In this document: positions 1-8,690 of the stretch, one piece after another | How positions within the stretch are numbered: position 1 is the first letter of the stretch | How the letters are laid out: every line of letters begins with the position of its first letter | Assembly (NCBI GenBank): GCA_017541035.1 | Contig: JAFXZW010000005.1 | Span: forward strand, 1 to 64,000 | DNA from: Eubacterium sp. | GTDB taxonomy: Bacteria; Bacillota; Clostridia; Lachnospirales; Lachnospiraceae | Reading direction: 5' to 3' | Length of the DNA stretch: 64,000 nucleotides | Position numbers and translations under genes: made by a program | The notes under the pieces: generated by a model | What the model saw: the letters and a program-made list of their open reading frames with translations, nothing else | The model's database searches: none | Told to the model about the DNA's origin: nothing

Positions 1-1030
1 CAGTCTGGGTTTCCGACTTGATATCGATCTCCAAGCCGGTCAGCTTTGCGGCAAGACGGGCGTTCTGTCCTTCCTTGCCAATGGCAAGGGACAGCTGATA
101 GTCCGGAACCACTACCAGGGCAGACTTACCATCCGGTCCGATGGTAACGGATACAACCTTGGAAGGAGAAAGGGCGTGTTCGATAAAAATAGCCGGATCC
201 GGATTCCATTCAATGATATCGATCTTTTCACCATAGAGATCATCCACGATCGCATTGACTCTGGCACCGTTCATTCCGACGCAGGAACCGACTGCATCCA
301 CATTTTCATCCGTGGACCAGACAGCAATCTTGGAACGGGAACCCGCTTCGCGGGAAATGCTCCGGATCTCTACGATGCCGTCCGCGATCTCGGTCACCTC
401 TCTCTCGAAAAGCCTTCTCACAAGATCGGGATGTGTACGGGATACCACAATCCGAAAACCTTTCTGGTTTTTCTTTACCTCTACCACATACAACTTGATA
501 CGGTCACCCCTGCGATAATACTCCGTAGGGATCATTTCCTTCTCATTCAGAATCGTATCGGTACGGTCATCCAGGCTGATGCTGAGGTTATTACCGACAT
601 AGCGCTGAACCACTCCGGTGATGATATCCTTCTCCTTGCTTACAAAGTGGGAGTAAACCGCATCACGTTCTCCCTCCTTGATGGCCTGAACGATGATGCC
701 GCGGGCTTTCTGTGCGGCAATCCGTCCGAAATCCTTGGTTGTGATCTCAATGGGGATTTCATCATCCTTTTCATAGTTCGGATCAATCTTCTTGGCATCC
801 TCTACGGACATCTCCGTACGGCTGTCATAGACCTCCTCTACAACGATCTTCTTGGCAAATACTTTGATCTCACCCGTATCACGGTTCATATGCACCGAAC
901 ATTCGATATCTTTACCGAAATCCTTCTCGCAGGCTGAATTAAGGGACTTCTCGATAGCCTCCATGATGAATTCCTTGCTGATTCCCTTTTCCCGCTCCAG
1001 CTGGTTCAGCGCTTCAATGATCTCCTGCAT
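1..1030 (-). CDS. nusA: Transcription termination/antitermination factor NusA (3' part beyond left edge)
   Basis: NusA binds RNA polymerase and nascent RNA and controls pausing, intrinsic termination and antitermination. The translation opens with an N-terminal polymerase-binding domain (roughly residues 1-125), followed by an S1-type domain and the start of the KH region, including the GKEGQNARLAAKL stretch near the window edge. The ATG at 1030 sits behind a strong AAGGAGG site. About 343 codons are visible; the C-terminal end lies outside the window. It follows rimP by 31 bp in the conserved rimP-nusA order, so the two are very likely one operon controlled from the leader upstream of rimP. 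Identity is secure from the conserved domains and the neighbour. Confidence 0.95.
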   Translation of the reverse strand, partial: MQEIIEALNQLEREKGISKEFIMEAIEKSLNSACEKDFGKDIECSVHMNRDTGEIKVFAKKIVVEEVYDSRTEMSVEDAKKIDPNYEKDDEIPIEITTKDFGRIAAQKARGIIVQAIKEGERDAVYSHFVSKEKDIITGVVQRYVGNNLSISLDDRTDTILNEKEMIPTEYYRRGDRIKLYVVEVKKNQKGFRIVVSRTHPDLVRRLFEREVTEIADGIVEIRSISREAGSRSKIAVWSTDENVDAVGSCVGMNGARVNAIVDDLYGEKIDIIEWNPDPAIFIEHALSPSKVVSVTIGPDGKSALVVVPDYQLSLAIGKEGQNARLAAKLTGLEIDIKSETQT

Positions 1031-1061
1031 TTTCCTTTCCTCCTTATTCAGAAAACCCCTT

Positions 1062-1526
1062 TTATTCTACGTAGCAGAGGCGTACCCTTGCCAGGTTTCC
1101 TCTTGCAATCGATATTTCTTCCTCATCATCCGTCTTAATCCGGATCTCTTCATCATTTCCGTCCAGGAGAACCGCTTCAAAATCCTTAAGTCCTTTCACC
1201 TGTTGAAATGTTCTTACTTCGATCCTTTTTCCGACACAGCGCTCAAAATCCTTTGTTTTCTTCAGCTGTCTTGTCAGGCCGGGTGAGCTCACCTCCAGGA
1301 TATAAGCCTCGGAAATGAAATCCTCCCGATCCAGTTCCTCCTCCAAAGCCCGGGAAACGTTAACGCAATCATCAATGGTAACGCCGCCCTCCTTATCAAT
1401 ATAGGCCCGAAGGTACATATCCTTTCCTTCCTTAACGTACTCTACATCCCAGAGAGAAAGACCTTCTTTCTCCAGGATCGGAAGGATAAGCGCCGTGGTT
1501 TTTTCTTCAATATCCTTTACCTTCAA
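1062..1526 (-). CDS. rimP: Ribosome maturation factor RimP
   Basis: RimP assists late maturation of the 30S subunit in the cytoplasm. The 154-residue product has the normal family length. Its N-terminal domain carries the WDVEYVKEG and YIDKEGGVTIDDC segments, followed by LEVSSPGLTRQLK, the family signature. The start is a TTG at 1526, eight bases after an AGGAGA ribosome binding site; no ATG with a comparable site is present in frame. It lies just upstream of nusA in the conserved pair and behind a leader hairpin that may regulate both genes. Confidence 0.95.
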   Translation of the reverse strand: MKVKDIEEKTTALILPILEKEGLSLWDVEYVKEGKDMYLRAYIDKEGGVTIDDCVNVSRALEEELDREDFISEAYILEVSSPGLTRQLKKTKDFERCVGKRIEVRTFQQVKGLKDFEAVLLDGNDEEIRIKTDDEEEISIARGNLARVRLCYVE

Positions 1527-1577
1527 TGCTTTTCTCCTGCTCTATTCTGCAGATGCGATCCGCTTATTTCATAAAAG

Positions 1578-1604
1578 AGAGTGGGTTCGGAACGAACCCA
1601 CTCT
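1578..1604 (-). terminator. 12-bp perfect hairpin in the rimP-nusA leader
   Basis: Two 12-base arms (1578-1589 and 1593-1604) are perfectly complementary with a 3-base loop. On the minus strand the stem is followed by a short CTTTTAT tract. It lies 52 bp before the rimP start and downstream of a plausible promoter, so it could end transcripts of the 1712-2146 gene and also act as an attenuator of rimP-nusA. In B. subtilis the nusA operon is reported to be autoregulated by NusA-stimulated termination in its leader; equivalence here is inference. Confidence 0.65.
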
Positions 1605-1625
1605 ACATTAGTTACATATACCGTA

Positions 1626-1656
1626 GTTATATTAACATAATTTTGGAAATTTGCAA
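1626..1656 (-). promoter_or_regulatory. Possible promoter for rimP-nusA
   Basis: On the minus strand a TTGCAA hexamer (1651-1656) and a TATAAC hexamer (1626-1631) lie 19 bp apart in an AT-rich stretch upstream of the leader hairpin. The spacing is longer than ideal, so this is a tentative call. Confidence 0.4.
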
Positions 1657-1711
1657 GCATTTTCTGCATTTTTCCTGTTTTTTCTGTACTTTTTTCTGTT
1701 TCACAAAAAGC

Positions 1712-2146
1712 TTAGTTACTCTTTCCCATCGAATCGGTAATCTTCTTCAGCTCATCACTGAGCAGATCCGAAAACTCTTTGTCTGACATTCCCGCAGGCT
1801 TGGCATCCATGGCTTTGGATACAAAACCAATGATACCAAGTGACTTAAAGCCCTCTGCACCAGCAGATACATAAGTAGAGTTCTGTTTGTCAGCTTCGGC
1901 CTTCAGCTTATCCGCAAAGCTCATCAGACCGAACTGGATCAGAAGGGCAATGGCAACGCCAACCGCTCCCATGACGATTCCGCCCACTTTCTTCCGCTCG
2001 CCCTCTCCGGCCTGATTATTTTTCTTAATCTGAAAACCAATGGCGAGAGCAGCAAATACAACTGCGATACCGACAGCGATCCAACCGGCAACTAACGTTC
2101 CGATTACTGCCGCTACAATAGCTATAATACCAAATGCAACTACCAT
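1712..2146 (-). CDS. Small membrane protein of unknown function
   Basis: I do not recognise the family. The 144-residue product begins with two closely spaced hydrophobic segments (about residues 1-40), a short charged loop (KKNNQAGEGERKK), a third hydrophobic segment (about 55-75) and a soluble C-terminal half rich in Lys, Asp and Ser that contains KEFSDLLSDELKK. The ATG at 2146 follows a clear GAAAGGAG site. It stands downstream of the ABC transporter pair with about 95 bp between, and its transcript probably ends at the hairpin at 1578-1604. An accessory role with the transporter is possible but not shown. Confidence 0.75.
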   Translation of the reverse strand: MVVAFGIIAIVAAVIGTLVAGWIAVGIAVVFAALAIGFQIKKNNQAGEGERKKVGGIVMGAVGVAIALLIQFGLMSFADKLKAEADKQNSTYVSAGAEGFKSLGIIGFVSKAMDAKPAGMSDKEFSDLLSDELKKITDSMGKSN

Positions 2147-2242
2147 TCTTTATCTCCTTTCATTTAAAAAAGTGTAACTTCTCCATTTCCGGATGAAATA
2201 GATCCGAAATGCGGATCAACCTGATAAATGACAACGCAGGCA

Positions 2243-3133
2243 TTAGAATTCGAGTTCTTTTTTTCTGAATACAACCTGAGCCAGGATTACAGGCAGAATG
2301 ATGAATACCCCCACAAGGATGGCAATAAAACCAAGTGCCTTCAGGAAATCAGGTTCTGTCGTACCTTCCAGGATCTTCCGGACCGCATCAGCCGAACCCT
2401 CCTCCAATTCCTGACCAATATCGGAGACTTCAGAAAGACTCGGCACATGTCCAAACATATAATTCCTTGCAATCTGATGGACTCCGCTGGGAACGATATT
2501 CGATAATTTGATTCCGTTATTTTTCAGGAACGGGATCATATCTGCAAGAGCAAGGATCAGTCGGAATACATCTGCTGCCAGCAGTATGAACATAACCAGA
2601 CCACCGGTAGGATTCTGCGTCAGATACAGGACCAGCATGGCGATCGCTATATTGGCTACAAGAAGAAGCTGATCAAAAAGCAGCTTTCCGACCATCTGGC
2701 CGATTCCTCCGACAGAACCCCCGAGAGCGAAGCCTATGATGACACCGATTACCGTGAAGATCATGCATGCTTCCACGATCAACGCAATTGCCTCAAAGAA
2801 TCTGCAAAGCACCAGTCTTCTTCTTGAGACACCGTAACCGATGGCTGTCTGCATGGTGCGGCTCTTAAAATCATCCGAAAATACGGTCTGAAATACCGGA
2901 ATTCCGATCACAAACGGGAACAGACTGAAAGCAATGGAGACATTATCCAGAAACTTCAGTGCCTTTCCGCTGGTTTCACGCACCTGCTCTGCCAGTGCTT
3001 CTGAAGTAGATGGTCTTATCACTGCAAAGATACAGATAGCCAGCATCAGAACGACAATGATTGACATGCAGATGATATAACTCTTTTTTTTCTGTGCTCT
3101 TCTGAGATCCGTCAGTATAATTCTTTGCATCAT
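2243..3133 (-). CDS. ABC-2 type transporter permease
   Basis: Membrane subunit of an ABC exporter, 296 residues. It has an N-terminal anchor helix after a basic start (DLRRAQKKKS), a long extracytoplasmic loop (about 45-65), and about five further hydrophobic segments, ending with a final helix near residues 265-290. This is the ABC-2 arrangement of BcrB/NatB-type permeases used for drug, peptide or lantibiotic export. Its start overlaps the end of the ATPase gene by 4 bp (ATGA), indicating translational coupling and a two-gene exporter. The substrate cannot be read from the sequence. Confidence 0.85.
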   Translation of the reverse strand: MMQRIILTDLRRAQKKKSYIICMSIIVVLMLAICIFAVIRPSTSEALAEQVRETSGKALKFLDNVSIAFSLFPFVIGIPVFQTVFSDDFKSRTMQTAIGYGVSRRRLVLCRFFEAIALIVEACMIFTVIGVIIGFALGGSVGGIGQMVGKLLFDQLLLVANIAIAMLVLYLTQNPTGGLVMFILLAADVFRLILALADMIPFLKNNGIKLSNIVPSGVHQIARNYMFGHVPSLSEVSDIGQELEEGSADAVRKILEGTTEPDFLKALGFIAILVGVFIILPVILAQVVFRKKELEF

Positions 3134-3954
3134 TGTTCGCCACCTCCGATCAGACCGAAATAGAAATCCTCAAGAGAAGTGGTCGCCTTTTCAGTACCCT
3201 TCACATCAATGCCGCCGTTCTTCAGCAGCTGAAGAGCCTTCTCCACATCCGTATCAGCAACATTGATGGATGTGATGTTGTTCTGTGTCCTCATGTCCTC
3301 CTGGGACATTTCCTTCATCAGAACCCCTTCGTGAACGATTCCGAAACGATGAGCTGTATGCTCAAGCTCTCCCAGGATATGAGACGAAACAATGATGGTT
3401 GTTCCGAATTCTTCGTTAACGCGCTGAATCATATGCCGAACATCCATAATACCCTGCGGATCCAGTCCATTGGTAGGCTCATCAAAGATCAGAAGCTCCG
3501 GGTTGCCAAGCATGGCACTTGCTATCCCGAGGCGCTGCTTCATACCCAGTGAATACATTTTCGCCTGTTTTTTAGCCGCGTCCGTGTTCAGGCCCACCAG
3601 TTCCAGCACACGATCCACTTCCTTCTCATCCTTAATTCCCTTCAACCTCCGGAAATAGTCCAGGTTCTGTCTGGCATTCAGATATCCGTAGAAGTTCGAA
3701 CCTACAAAAAATCCGATCCTTCTTCGATTCCGACGGTTTTCTCTTCCATTCTGTCCTCCGAAGATGGATACTGAGCCGCCGTCAAAACCGGAAAGGCCAA
3801 GTACAACCTTGAAAAGGGTTGTTTTTCCGGCTCCGTTCTTTCCGACCAGACCGTAAATATCTCCCTTATTGACTGTCATATTGACACCCTTCAGGACCTT
3901 TTGTTTGCCGTAGTTCTTCTTAAGGTCCTTTATCGTCAAAACTGTTTCGCTCAA
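3130..3954 (-). CDS. ABC transporter ATP-binding protein (BcrA/NatA-like)
   Basis: ATPase that drives the adjacent ABC-2 permease. Motifs in order: Walker A GKNGAGKTTL, the signature region YSLGMKQRLGIA (a variant of LSGGQ), Walker B LLIFDEPTNGLDP, and the switch His in VSSHILGELEH. A longer reading frame exists to 4071, but its extra codons run through the two terminator hairpins behind tsf. The TTG at 3954, preceded by GAAAGGGGGAAA, gives a normal 274-residue protein and is preferred. It overlaps the permease gene by 4 bp. Confidence 0.9.
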   Translation of the reverse strand: MSETVLTIKDLKKNYGKQKVLKGVNMTVNKGDIYGLVGKNGAGKTTLFKVVLGLSGFDGGSVSIFGGQNGRENRRNRRRIGFFVGSNFYGYLNARQNLDYFRRLKGIKDEKEVDRVLELVGLNTDAAKKQAKMYSLGMKQRLGIASAMLGNPELLIFDEPTNGLDPQGIMDVRHMIQRVNEEFGTTIIVSSHILGELEHTAHRFGIVHEGVLMKEMSQEDMRTQNNITSINVADTDVEKALQLLKNGGIDVKGTEKATTSLEDFYFGLIGGGEQ

Positions 3955-3984
3955 CGCGTTTCCCCCTTTCTTACTGTGATCTGA

Positions 3985-4010
3985 TGAAAAACCGGCTGCA
4001 CCGGTTTTCA
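3985..4010 (-). terminator. Second hairpin after tsf
   Basis: The arms TGAAAAACCGG (3985-3995) and CCGGTTTTCA (4001-4010) pair around a 5-base loop with one unpaired base. Read on the minus strand the stem ends in GGTTTTTC, the form of an intrinsic terminator. It supports starting the ABC ATPase at 3954. Confidence 0.65.
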
Positions 4011-4023
4011 GTGATATAGCAAA

Positions 4024-4069
4024 GAAGGACTGTTTTTCATGCTTACAAGTAATCGAATAACAGTCCTTC
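4024..4069 (-). terminator. Hairpin directly after tsf
   Basis: The 11-base arms GAAGGACTGTT (4024-4034) and AACAGTCCTTC (4059-4069) are perfect complements around a 24-base loop, beginning 10 bp after the tsf stop codon. A CTTTGCTAT stretch follows on the minus strand. Together with the hairpin at 3985-4010 it closes the rpsB-tsf operon. Confidence 0.65.
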
Positions 4070-4078
4070 AAAAAATGC

Positions 4079-5218
4079 TTATTTATTCATCTGCGCTGCA
4101 ACTTCGGCTGCAAAGTCTTCGTTCTTCTTCTCAAGGCCTTCACCTGTTTCGAAGCGGACAAAACGCTTGATGGAGAATGTGCATCCATTCTCCTTGGCAA
4201 CCTTTTCTACGTACTGCTTTACATTTTCCTTATCCTCAGCCTTTACGTAGGTCTGGTCAACCAGGCAGATCTCCTTCAGATGCTTGGAGAAACGTCCCTC
4301 CACAAGGCCTGCGAATATCTTATTATCAAGATACTCAGCCTTATGAGAAGCTGCGATATTCCGTAAAGCCTGAACGGACTGATCGGAAAGGAAGTTGAAG
4401 AGGTAGTTCATGTTGGACTTCTTCTCTTCATAGATATCGATGTCCTCAGCTGTCCATCCCTTGTTATCATCACCGGCTGCCTCATAGCTGTCAACCTTAT
4501 TTGCAACTGCTTCCTGAATAACCGCATTGAGGATCGGCTTCGGAAGAGATGCGGGATCAGCCAGAGAACTGTCAACGATGATCTCCTTCTCCTTGGCAAG
4601 CTGTGCTTCGGAAATCTCCTCTCTTCTTACAAAGGAAGGATTCATGGCTGCGATCTGCATTGCGATATTCTTCATTGCTTCCTTGATCGCATCGTTGGGA
4701 GCATCACACTCTGCATCAACCAGAACACCGATCTTACCGCCCATGTGAATGTAGGAAACAAGTACATCGCCTGTCACCTTCTCAAAACGACGGATAGTCA
4801 GGTTTTCACCGATCTTTGCGATCATTGCCTTGTGATGATCTGCGACAGTAGCTTCAGGATTGATATCGGATGTTGCGGCAAGGAATGCATCCATATCCGC
4901 ATAATCCTTCTCATTGATCTGCTTTGCAAGACCTGCAACATAGGTCTGGAATACTTCGTTCTTTGCAACGAAGTCGGTCTCGGAATTCACTTCAATGATG
5001 GTAGCTGTCTTCTCGTCATCGGAAATGACGGTAGATACGATACCTTCTGCAGCGATCCGGCCAGCCTTCTTCTCGGCCGTAGCAAGGCCTTTCTTCCGCA
5101 GGAATTCGATGGCTGCATCAAAATCACCATCTGTCTCTGTCAGTGCCTTCTTGCAATCCATCATGCCGGCACCGGTTGCTTCACGTAATTTTTTTACATC
5201 TGCTGCTGTGATAGCCAT
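4079..5218 (-). CDS. tsf: Elongation factor Ts, extended form
   Basis: EF-Ts exchanges GDP for GTP on EF-Tu during translation. The N-terminal UBA-like domain ([19 protein letters not shown]) and the core motif SETDFVAKN are intact, as is the C-terminal [11 protein letters not shown]. The protein has 379 residues where bacterial EF-Ts is usually about 200-310. The extra length lies around residues 220-302, between [11 protein letters not shown] and [11 protein letters not shown], inside the second core subdomain. No frameshift is visible, so it looks like a functional extended variant. It is 54 bp downstream of rpsB in the usual operon, and two terminator hairpins follow. Confidence 0.95.
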   Translation of the reverse strand: MAITAADVKKLREATGAGMMDCKKALTETDGDFDAAIEFLRKKGLATAEKKAGRIAAEGIVSTVISDDEKTATIIEVNSETDFVAKNEVFQTYVAGLAKQINEKDYADMDAFLAATSDINPEATVADHHKAMIAKIGENLTIRRFEKVTGDVLVSYIHMGGKIGVLVDAECDAPNDAIKEAMKNIAMQIAAMNPSFVRREEISEAQLAKEKEIIVDSSLADPASLPKPILNAVIQEAVANKVDSYEAAGDDNKGWTAEDIDIYEEKKSNMNYLFNFLSDQSVQALRNIAASHKAEYLDNKIFAGLVEGRFSKHLKEICLVDQTYVKAEDKENVKQYVEKVAKENGCTFSIKRFVRFETGEGLEKKNEDFAAEVAAQMNK

Positions 5219-5272
5219 ATTCTAACTCCTTATATCAAATTTCAGATCCCCTGTCCCGGGGTGACATATGTA

Positions 5273-6022
5273 TTAGTTCTCTTCTGCTGCATCAGCTTCT
5301 GCTGATTCAGCCTCGATCTCAGCTGCTTCACCGGCATCTGCGCCCTGATTTGCTTCGATCACGGCATCAGCCAGCTTGGACACGATCAGCTTCACTGCAC
5401 GGATCGCATCATCATTTCCGGGGATCACATAATCCAGTTCCTCGGGATCGCAGTTGGTATCGGCAATACCTACGATCGGGATACCAAGAGTTCTTGCTTC
5501 CTGAATGCAGATGTGCTCCTTCCGGGGATCAACTACAAAAATCATATCCGGAAGTCTCTTCATTTCCTTAACGCCGCCGATATTCTTCTGCAGCTTTTCC
5601 ATTTCCTTCTTGATCTTAACAACTTCCTTCTTCGGAAGTACGTCAAATGTGCCGTCAGCCTCCATGGCCTCATACTTCTTCAGTGTCTCAACACGGGACT
5701 TGATGGTCTTGAAGTTGGTCAGCATACCGCCCAGCCATCTCTGATTTACATAGTACATACCGCAGCGCTCAGCCTCTGACTGTACGGAGTCCTGCGCCTG
5801 CTTTTTTGTGCCGACGAAGAGAATCTTGCCGCCGTCAGCTACGGCATCAAATACGGCCTTGTATGCCTCGTCCATCTTCACAACGGACTTCTGAAGGTCG
5901 ATGATGTGAATCCCGTTACGCTCTGTGTAGATGTACTCGGACATCTTGGGATTCCAGCGTCTTGTCTGATGTCCGAAATGGACACCTGCCTCGAGTAACT
6001 GCTTCATGGAAATTACGCTCAT
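5273..6022 (-). CDS. rpsB: 30S ribosomal protein S2
   Basis: Structural protein of the 30S subunit. The product begins [19 protein letters not shown] and contains the S2 signatures [20 protein letters not shown] and [11 protein letters not shown]. The ATG at 6022 directly follows GGAGGAAAG; the frame stays open upstream to 6115 but that part is leader. The resulting 249 residues include an acidic Ala/Glu-rich tail after about residue 222, common in Firmicutes S2. It is first gene of the rpsB-tsf operon, with a strong promoter at 6137-6165 and a leader of about 105-110 bases. Confidence 0.97.
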   Translation of the reverse strand: MSVISMKQLLEAGVHFGHQTRRWNPKMSEYIYTERNGIHIIDLQKSVVKMDEAYKAVFDAVADGGKILFVGTKKQAQDSVQSEAERCGMYYVNQRWLGGMLTNFKTIKSRVETLKKYEAMEADGTFDVLPKKEVVKIKKEMEKLQKNIGGVKEMKRLPDMIFVVDPRKEHICIQEARTLGIPIVGIADTNCDPEELDYVIPGNDDAIRAVKLIVSKLADAVIEANQGADAGEAAEIEAESAEADAAEEN

Positions 6023-6136
6023 TTTCTTTCCTCCTGGTTTTTTCTTCTGCAGATCCTTTGAAACCGGCCGCAAACCCTTGAAAAATAAGGGCACCAGCGT
6101 CCGTAAGGTATCCACAGGTTAATAGACACAGAGCAC

Positions 6137-6165
6137 AGTTTAGCATAGCCGCGCCCAAAGTGCAA
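6137..6165 (-). promoter_or_regulatory. Sigma-A promoter of rpsB-tsf
   Basis: TTGCAC (-35, 6160-6165) and TAAACT (-10, 6137-6142) on the minus strand are separated by 17 bp. It lies between the end of the SDR gene and the rpsB leader, which is long enough for an autoregulatory S2-binding structure, although I could not fold it. Confidence 0.75.
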
Positions 6166-6191
6166 GAAGAAGTTAAAAAAACTTCTATATA

Positions 6192-7016
6192 TTACATCGG
6201 CAGGTATATCTTTCCTACCAGATATTCCCGGAGACGATCCGGGACATGCCTGATCAGCTGATTCAGCATCTTATATCTGATACCGACCACCACATGTGCC
6301 TTCGGATGGTCGCTTCTGGCCGTACGAAGTACGGACCTTGCCACGGTCTCGGGCGCAGCTCCGTTCCGTTCGTCATTCTCCATCACACCAACGGCATGAA
6401 GGGCTGTTTCGCGATAGGGCGAATTCTCAGGAAGAAAAAGCTTCCTGTTGTCCGTAAAGCCTGTACGGGTATCTCCCGGTTCAATCAAAGACACATCAAT
6501 ACCGAAGGGTTTCAATTCCAGGCGTAATGCATCGGAATAAGCCTCCAGTGCAAATTTACTTGAAGAATAGTGACTTTGCATAGGAATCGCTACTCTCCCT
6601 CCCACGGATCCGATAATGATGATCCTTCCATATGTCTGCTTTCTCATGGCCGGAAGAACAGCGGACACAACCCTCAGAATTCCGAAATAGTTGACCTCCA
6701 TCTGTTCCCTTGCCATTTCAACGGGAACCTCCTCGCAGGAGCCCGCAATGCCCATGCCGGCAGCCAGGATCACCACATCCAGCGCACCGATTCTGTCTAT
6801 GACGCGCTGCACGGACTGATCATTTGTTACATCCATGGGCATCGTCCGGAGGATTCCCCCATTTTTATACCTTCTGGATTCCGGTTTCAGCGAACGCGAA
6901 ACTCCGAAAACCTCATAACCTCCCCGCGCAAAAAGCTCCGCCGTTACTTTTCCGATACCGGATGAAGCACCCGTCACCAGTACCTTCGGTGCGGAATATG
7001 TCTTTTCATTACTCAT
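6192..7016 (-). CDS. Short-chain dehydrogenase/reductase
   Basis: NAD(P)-dependent oxidoreductase of the classical SDR family; the substrate is not identifiable. The cofactor motif TGASSGIG is near residue 15, followed by the AAGMG structural motif and the catalytic YSSSK. The C-terminal region (RLELKPFGIDVSLIEPGDTRT) fits short-chain reductases acting on lipids or small carbonyls. The ATG at 7016 follows a GGGAGAC site and gives 274 residues; a longer in-frame start at 7034 is less likely. It is about 30 bp downstream of the RNase E/G gene and probably cotranscribed. Confidence 0.88.
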   Translation of the reverse strand: MSNEKTYSAPKVLVTGASSGIGKVTAELFARGGYEVFGVSRSLKPESRRYKNGGILRTMPMDVTNDQSVQRVIDRIGALDVVILAAGMGIAGSCEEVPVEMAREQMEVNYFGILRVVSAVLPAMRKQTYGRIIIIGSVGGRVAIPMQSHYSSSKFALEAYSDALRLELKPFGIDVSLIEPGDTRTGFTDNRKLFLPENSPYRETALHAVGVMENDERNGAAPETVARSVLRTARSDHPKAHVVVGIRYKMLNQLIRHVPDRLREYLVGKIYLPM

Positions 7017-7045
7017 TTTTTGTCTCCCACACAAATACTTGCCGA

Positions 7046-8365
7046 TCAGGATTCCACATCCGCATGAATGCCTTGTCCATTCCTTCCGGTCTCAGCATCT
7101 GCCAGTCTCTCATCAAGCGGCGCATCCTTTTTCTTTCTTGTTATTTCAACCAACCCAAGCTTCGTCATATCAACGATATTTACCGGACTCGTATCATAGG
7201 CCGTAACCTGACGCAGATAATGCAGCAATTCCCGGTTGCTTTCCGCCTTCTTCATACTGATAAAATCGACGATGATGATTCCCGACAGATTCCGAAGCCG
7301 AAGCAGTCTGGCTATCTCCTTCGCCGCCAGCTTGTTAGCTGCAAGTGCTTCCTTTTCATGTTCCTTTCCGTGAATCGCTTTTCCCGAATTCACATCGATC
7401 ACCGTCATGGCTTCCGTCTTTTCGACATAGAGATAACCTCCGTCCGAAAGAAAAACCTTTCTTTTCAAGGCTTTTTCCAGTAGAACCGGGATATTGAAAA
7501 GAACAAGTGGACTGCTTTCCTTCTCCGTCATATGGTGAAATGTGACTTCTGTCGCAGCATCACTTTGAATCAGTGCTTCGTCAAGAGGGAGATCCGTATG
7601 GATCGCCACACTTTCATATCTCCCGCTGAAGATCAGCCTGCGGATCTGATCCTCCGGCTTTTCTTCCTTCTGATAAAGGACTTTATACTCCGGAGTGGTT
7701 TCCGCCTGCCTGATTATCTTGCGCAATTTACATAATATTAATATCGTCTCCTTACAGACAGCTTCCGGATTCAGTTTACCGGCCGATGTCCTCAGGATCA
7801 CGCCGAATTCTCCTTCGGGATCTTCTTCCCGCAGCAGATCCTGCAGCTTTTTTTTCAGTATCTCCCTTTTTTCTTCATCCTTCAGCTTTTTGGAAATGCC
7901 GATCTGACCGGTACGGTTAACGATCACGCTCTCCCCGGACAGAGCCAGATTGGAACTTGCCTCATACAACTTCTGCTTCTGCGCATCCGCAGTGATCTGT
8001 ACAAGAAGGGTATCTCCCGGTTTGATTCCATTTCCGATGCCTCTTTTTCTCAGAATGATAGCTTTTCTTTGTTCATCAGCGAGATGCATAAAGAGCTTTC
8101 TTCCCTCCGGGCCTGTGAGGAATACGCCATCAATAGCGGGAATTACGCGTTCCACCACTGCGGTGCAGATCTCTCCCACCCTGCTGACCTGATCCGGCTG
8201 GAGAGGTATTTTGTCACGTTGCGGATCCATTCGCATCCCTGATGTCCCATCGGCCATATTATCATCGCGCATAAAAAAGAAATGGGCCTCTGTCAGAGCT
8301 CTATCCTCAAACAGAAAGCCCATTTTTCTTTTCTGATAGACGGTATAGATGTAATCCATTCTCAT
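7046..8365 (-). CDS. Ribonuclease E/G family protein
   Basis: Endoribonuclease of the RNase E/G family, acting in RNA processing and decay. An S1-like RNA-binding domain (GEICTAVVERVIPAIDGVFL) is followed by the catalytic RNase-H-like domain with both metal-binding aspartates, in VIDVNSGKA and IIIVDFISM. The Zn-link region typical of longer RNase E is not evident, so it is closer to RNase G. The open frame extends to 8434, but that would overlap the small zinc-ribbon gene. The ATG at 8365 gives 439 residues and is preferred. In many Firmicutes this gene sits beside rplU; here rplU is 25 kb away. Confidence 0.9.
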   Translation of the reverse strand: MRMDYIYTVYQKRKMGFLFEDRALTEAHFFFMRDDNMADGTSGMRMDPQRDKIPLQPDQVSRVGEICTAVVERVIPAIDGVFLTGPEGRKLFMHLADEQRKAIILRKRGIGNGIKPGDTLLVQITADAQKQKLYEASSNLALSGESVIVNRTGQIGISKKLKDEEKREILKKKLQDLLREEDPEGEFGVILRTSAGKLNPEAVCKETILILCKLRKIIRQAETTPEYKVLYQKEEKPEDQIRRLIFSGRYESVAIHTDLPLDEALIQSDAATEVTFHHMTEKESSPLVLFNIPVLLEKALKRKVFLSDGGYLYVEKTEAMTVIDVNSGKAIHGKEHEKEALAANKLAAKEIARLLRLRNLSGIIIVDFISMKKAESNRELLHYLRQVTAYDTSPVNIVDMTKLGLVEITRKKKDAPLDERLADAETGRNGQGIHADVES

Positions 8366-8391
8366 CCTGTCCGCCCCCCGGCTTCCAATAC

Positions 8392-8562
8392 TTATTTCTT
8401 TTTTGCGGCAAATACCTTCCCGCAGTAATTGCAAATGTAAGTCTGCTCATCGGGAGCCAGCTCAATGGAAGGCTCATGATCTACCGCGGTAATATCCTTC
8501 GCTCCGCAGAACGGACATTCCGATCCGTCACTCTTCTTTTTAAACCGGTCGAAAAGACCCAT
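8392..8562 (-). CDS. Small zinc-ribbon protein
   Basis: A 56-residue protein beginning MGLFDRFKKKSDG, with two CxxC knuckles, CPFCG and CNYCG, 27 residues apart and a basic tail (AAKKK). This is a one-domain zinc ribbon of the kind that often binds RNA or protein partners; no specific function can be assigned. The ATG at 8562 has a good AGAAAGGGG site. The stop is 26 bp before the preferred RNase E/G start, so the two are likely cotranscribed from the promoter at 8638-8666. Confidence 0.8.
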   Translation of the reverse strand: MGLFDRFKKKSDGSECPFCGAKDITAVDHEPSIELAPDEQTYICNYCGKVFAAKKK

Positions 8563-8637
8563 CGTTCATTCCCCTTTCTGATCTCACCGTTCCATTTCAA
8601 AATGAACCGGTCAAAAACTTCGTATCCCCCTGCAGTT

Positions 8638-8666
8638 ATTTTATATCAAACGGATAAAAAATTCAA
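8638..8666 (-). promoter_or_regulatory. Sigma-A promoter for zinc ribbon and RNase E/G
   Basis: TTGAAT (-35, 8661-8666) and TAAAAT (-10, 8638-8643) on the minus strand with a 17-bp spacer, in the gap between the NlpC/P60 gene and the zinc-ribbon gene. Confidence 0.7.
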
Positions 8667-8690
8667 TCCGCCAGAAGAAAAAACTTCATC

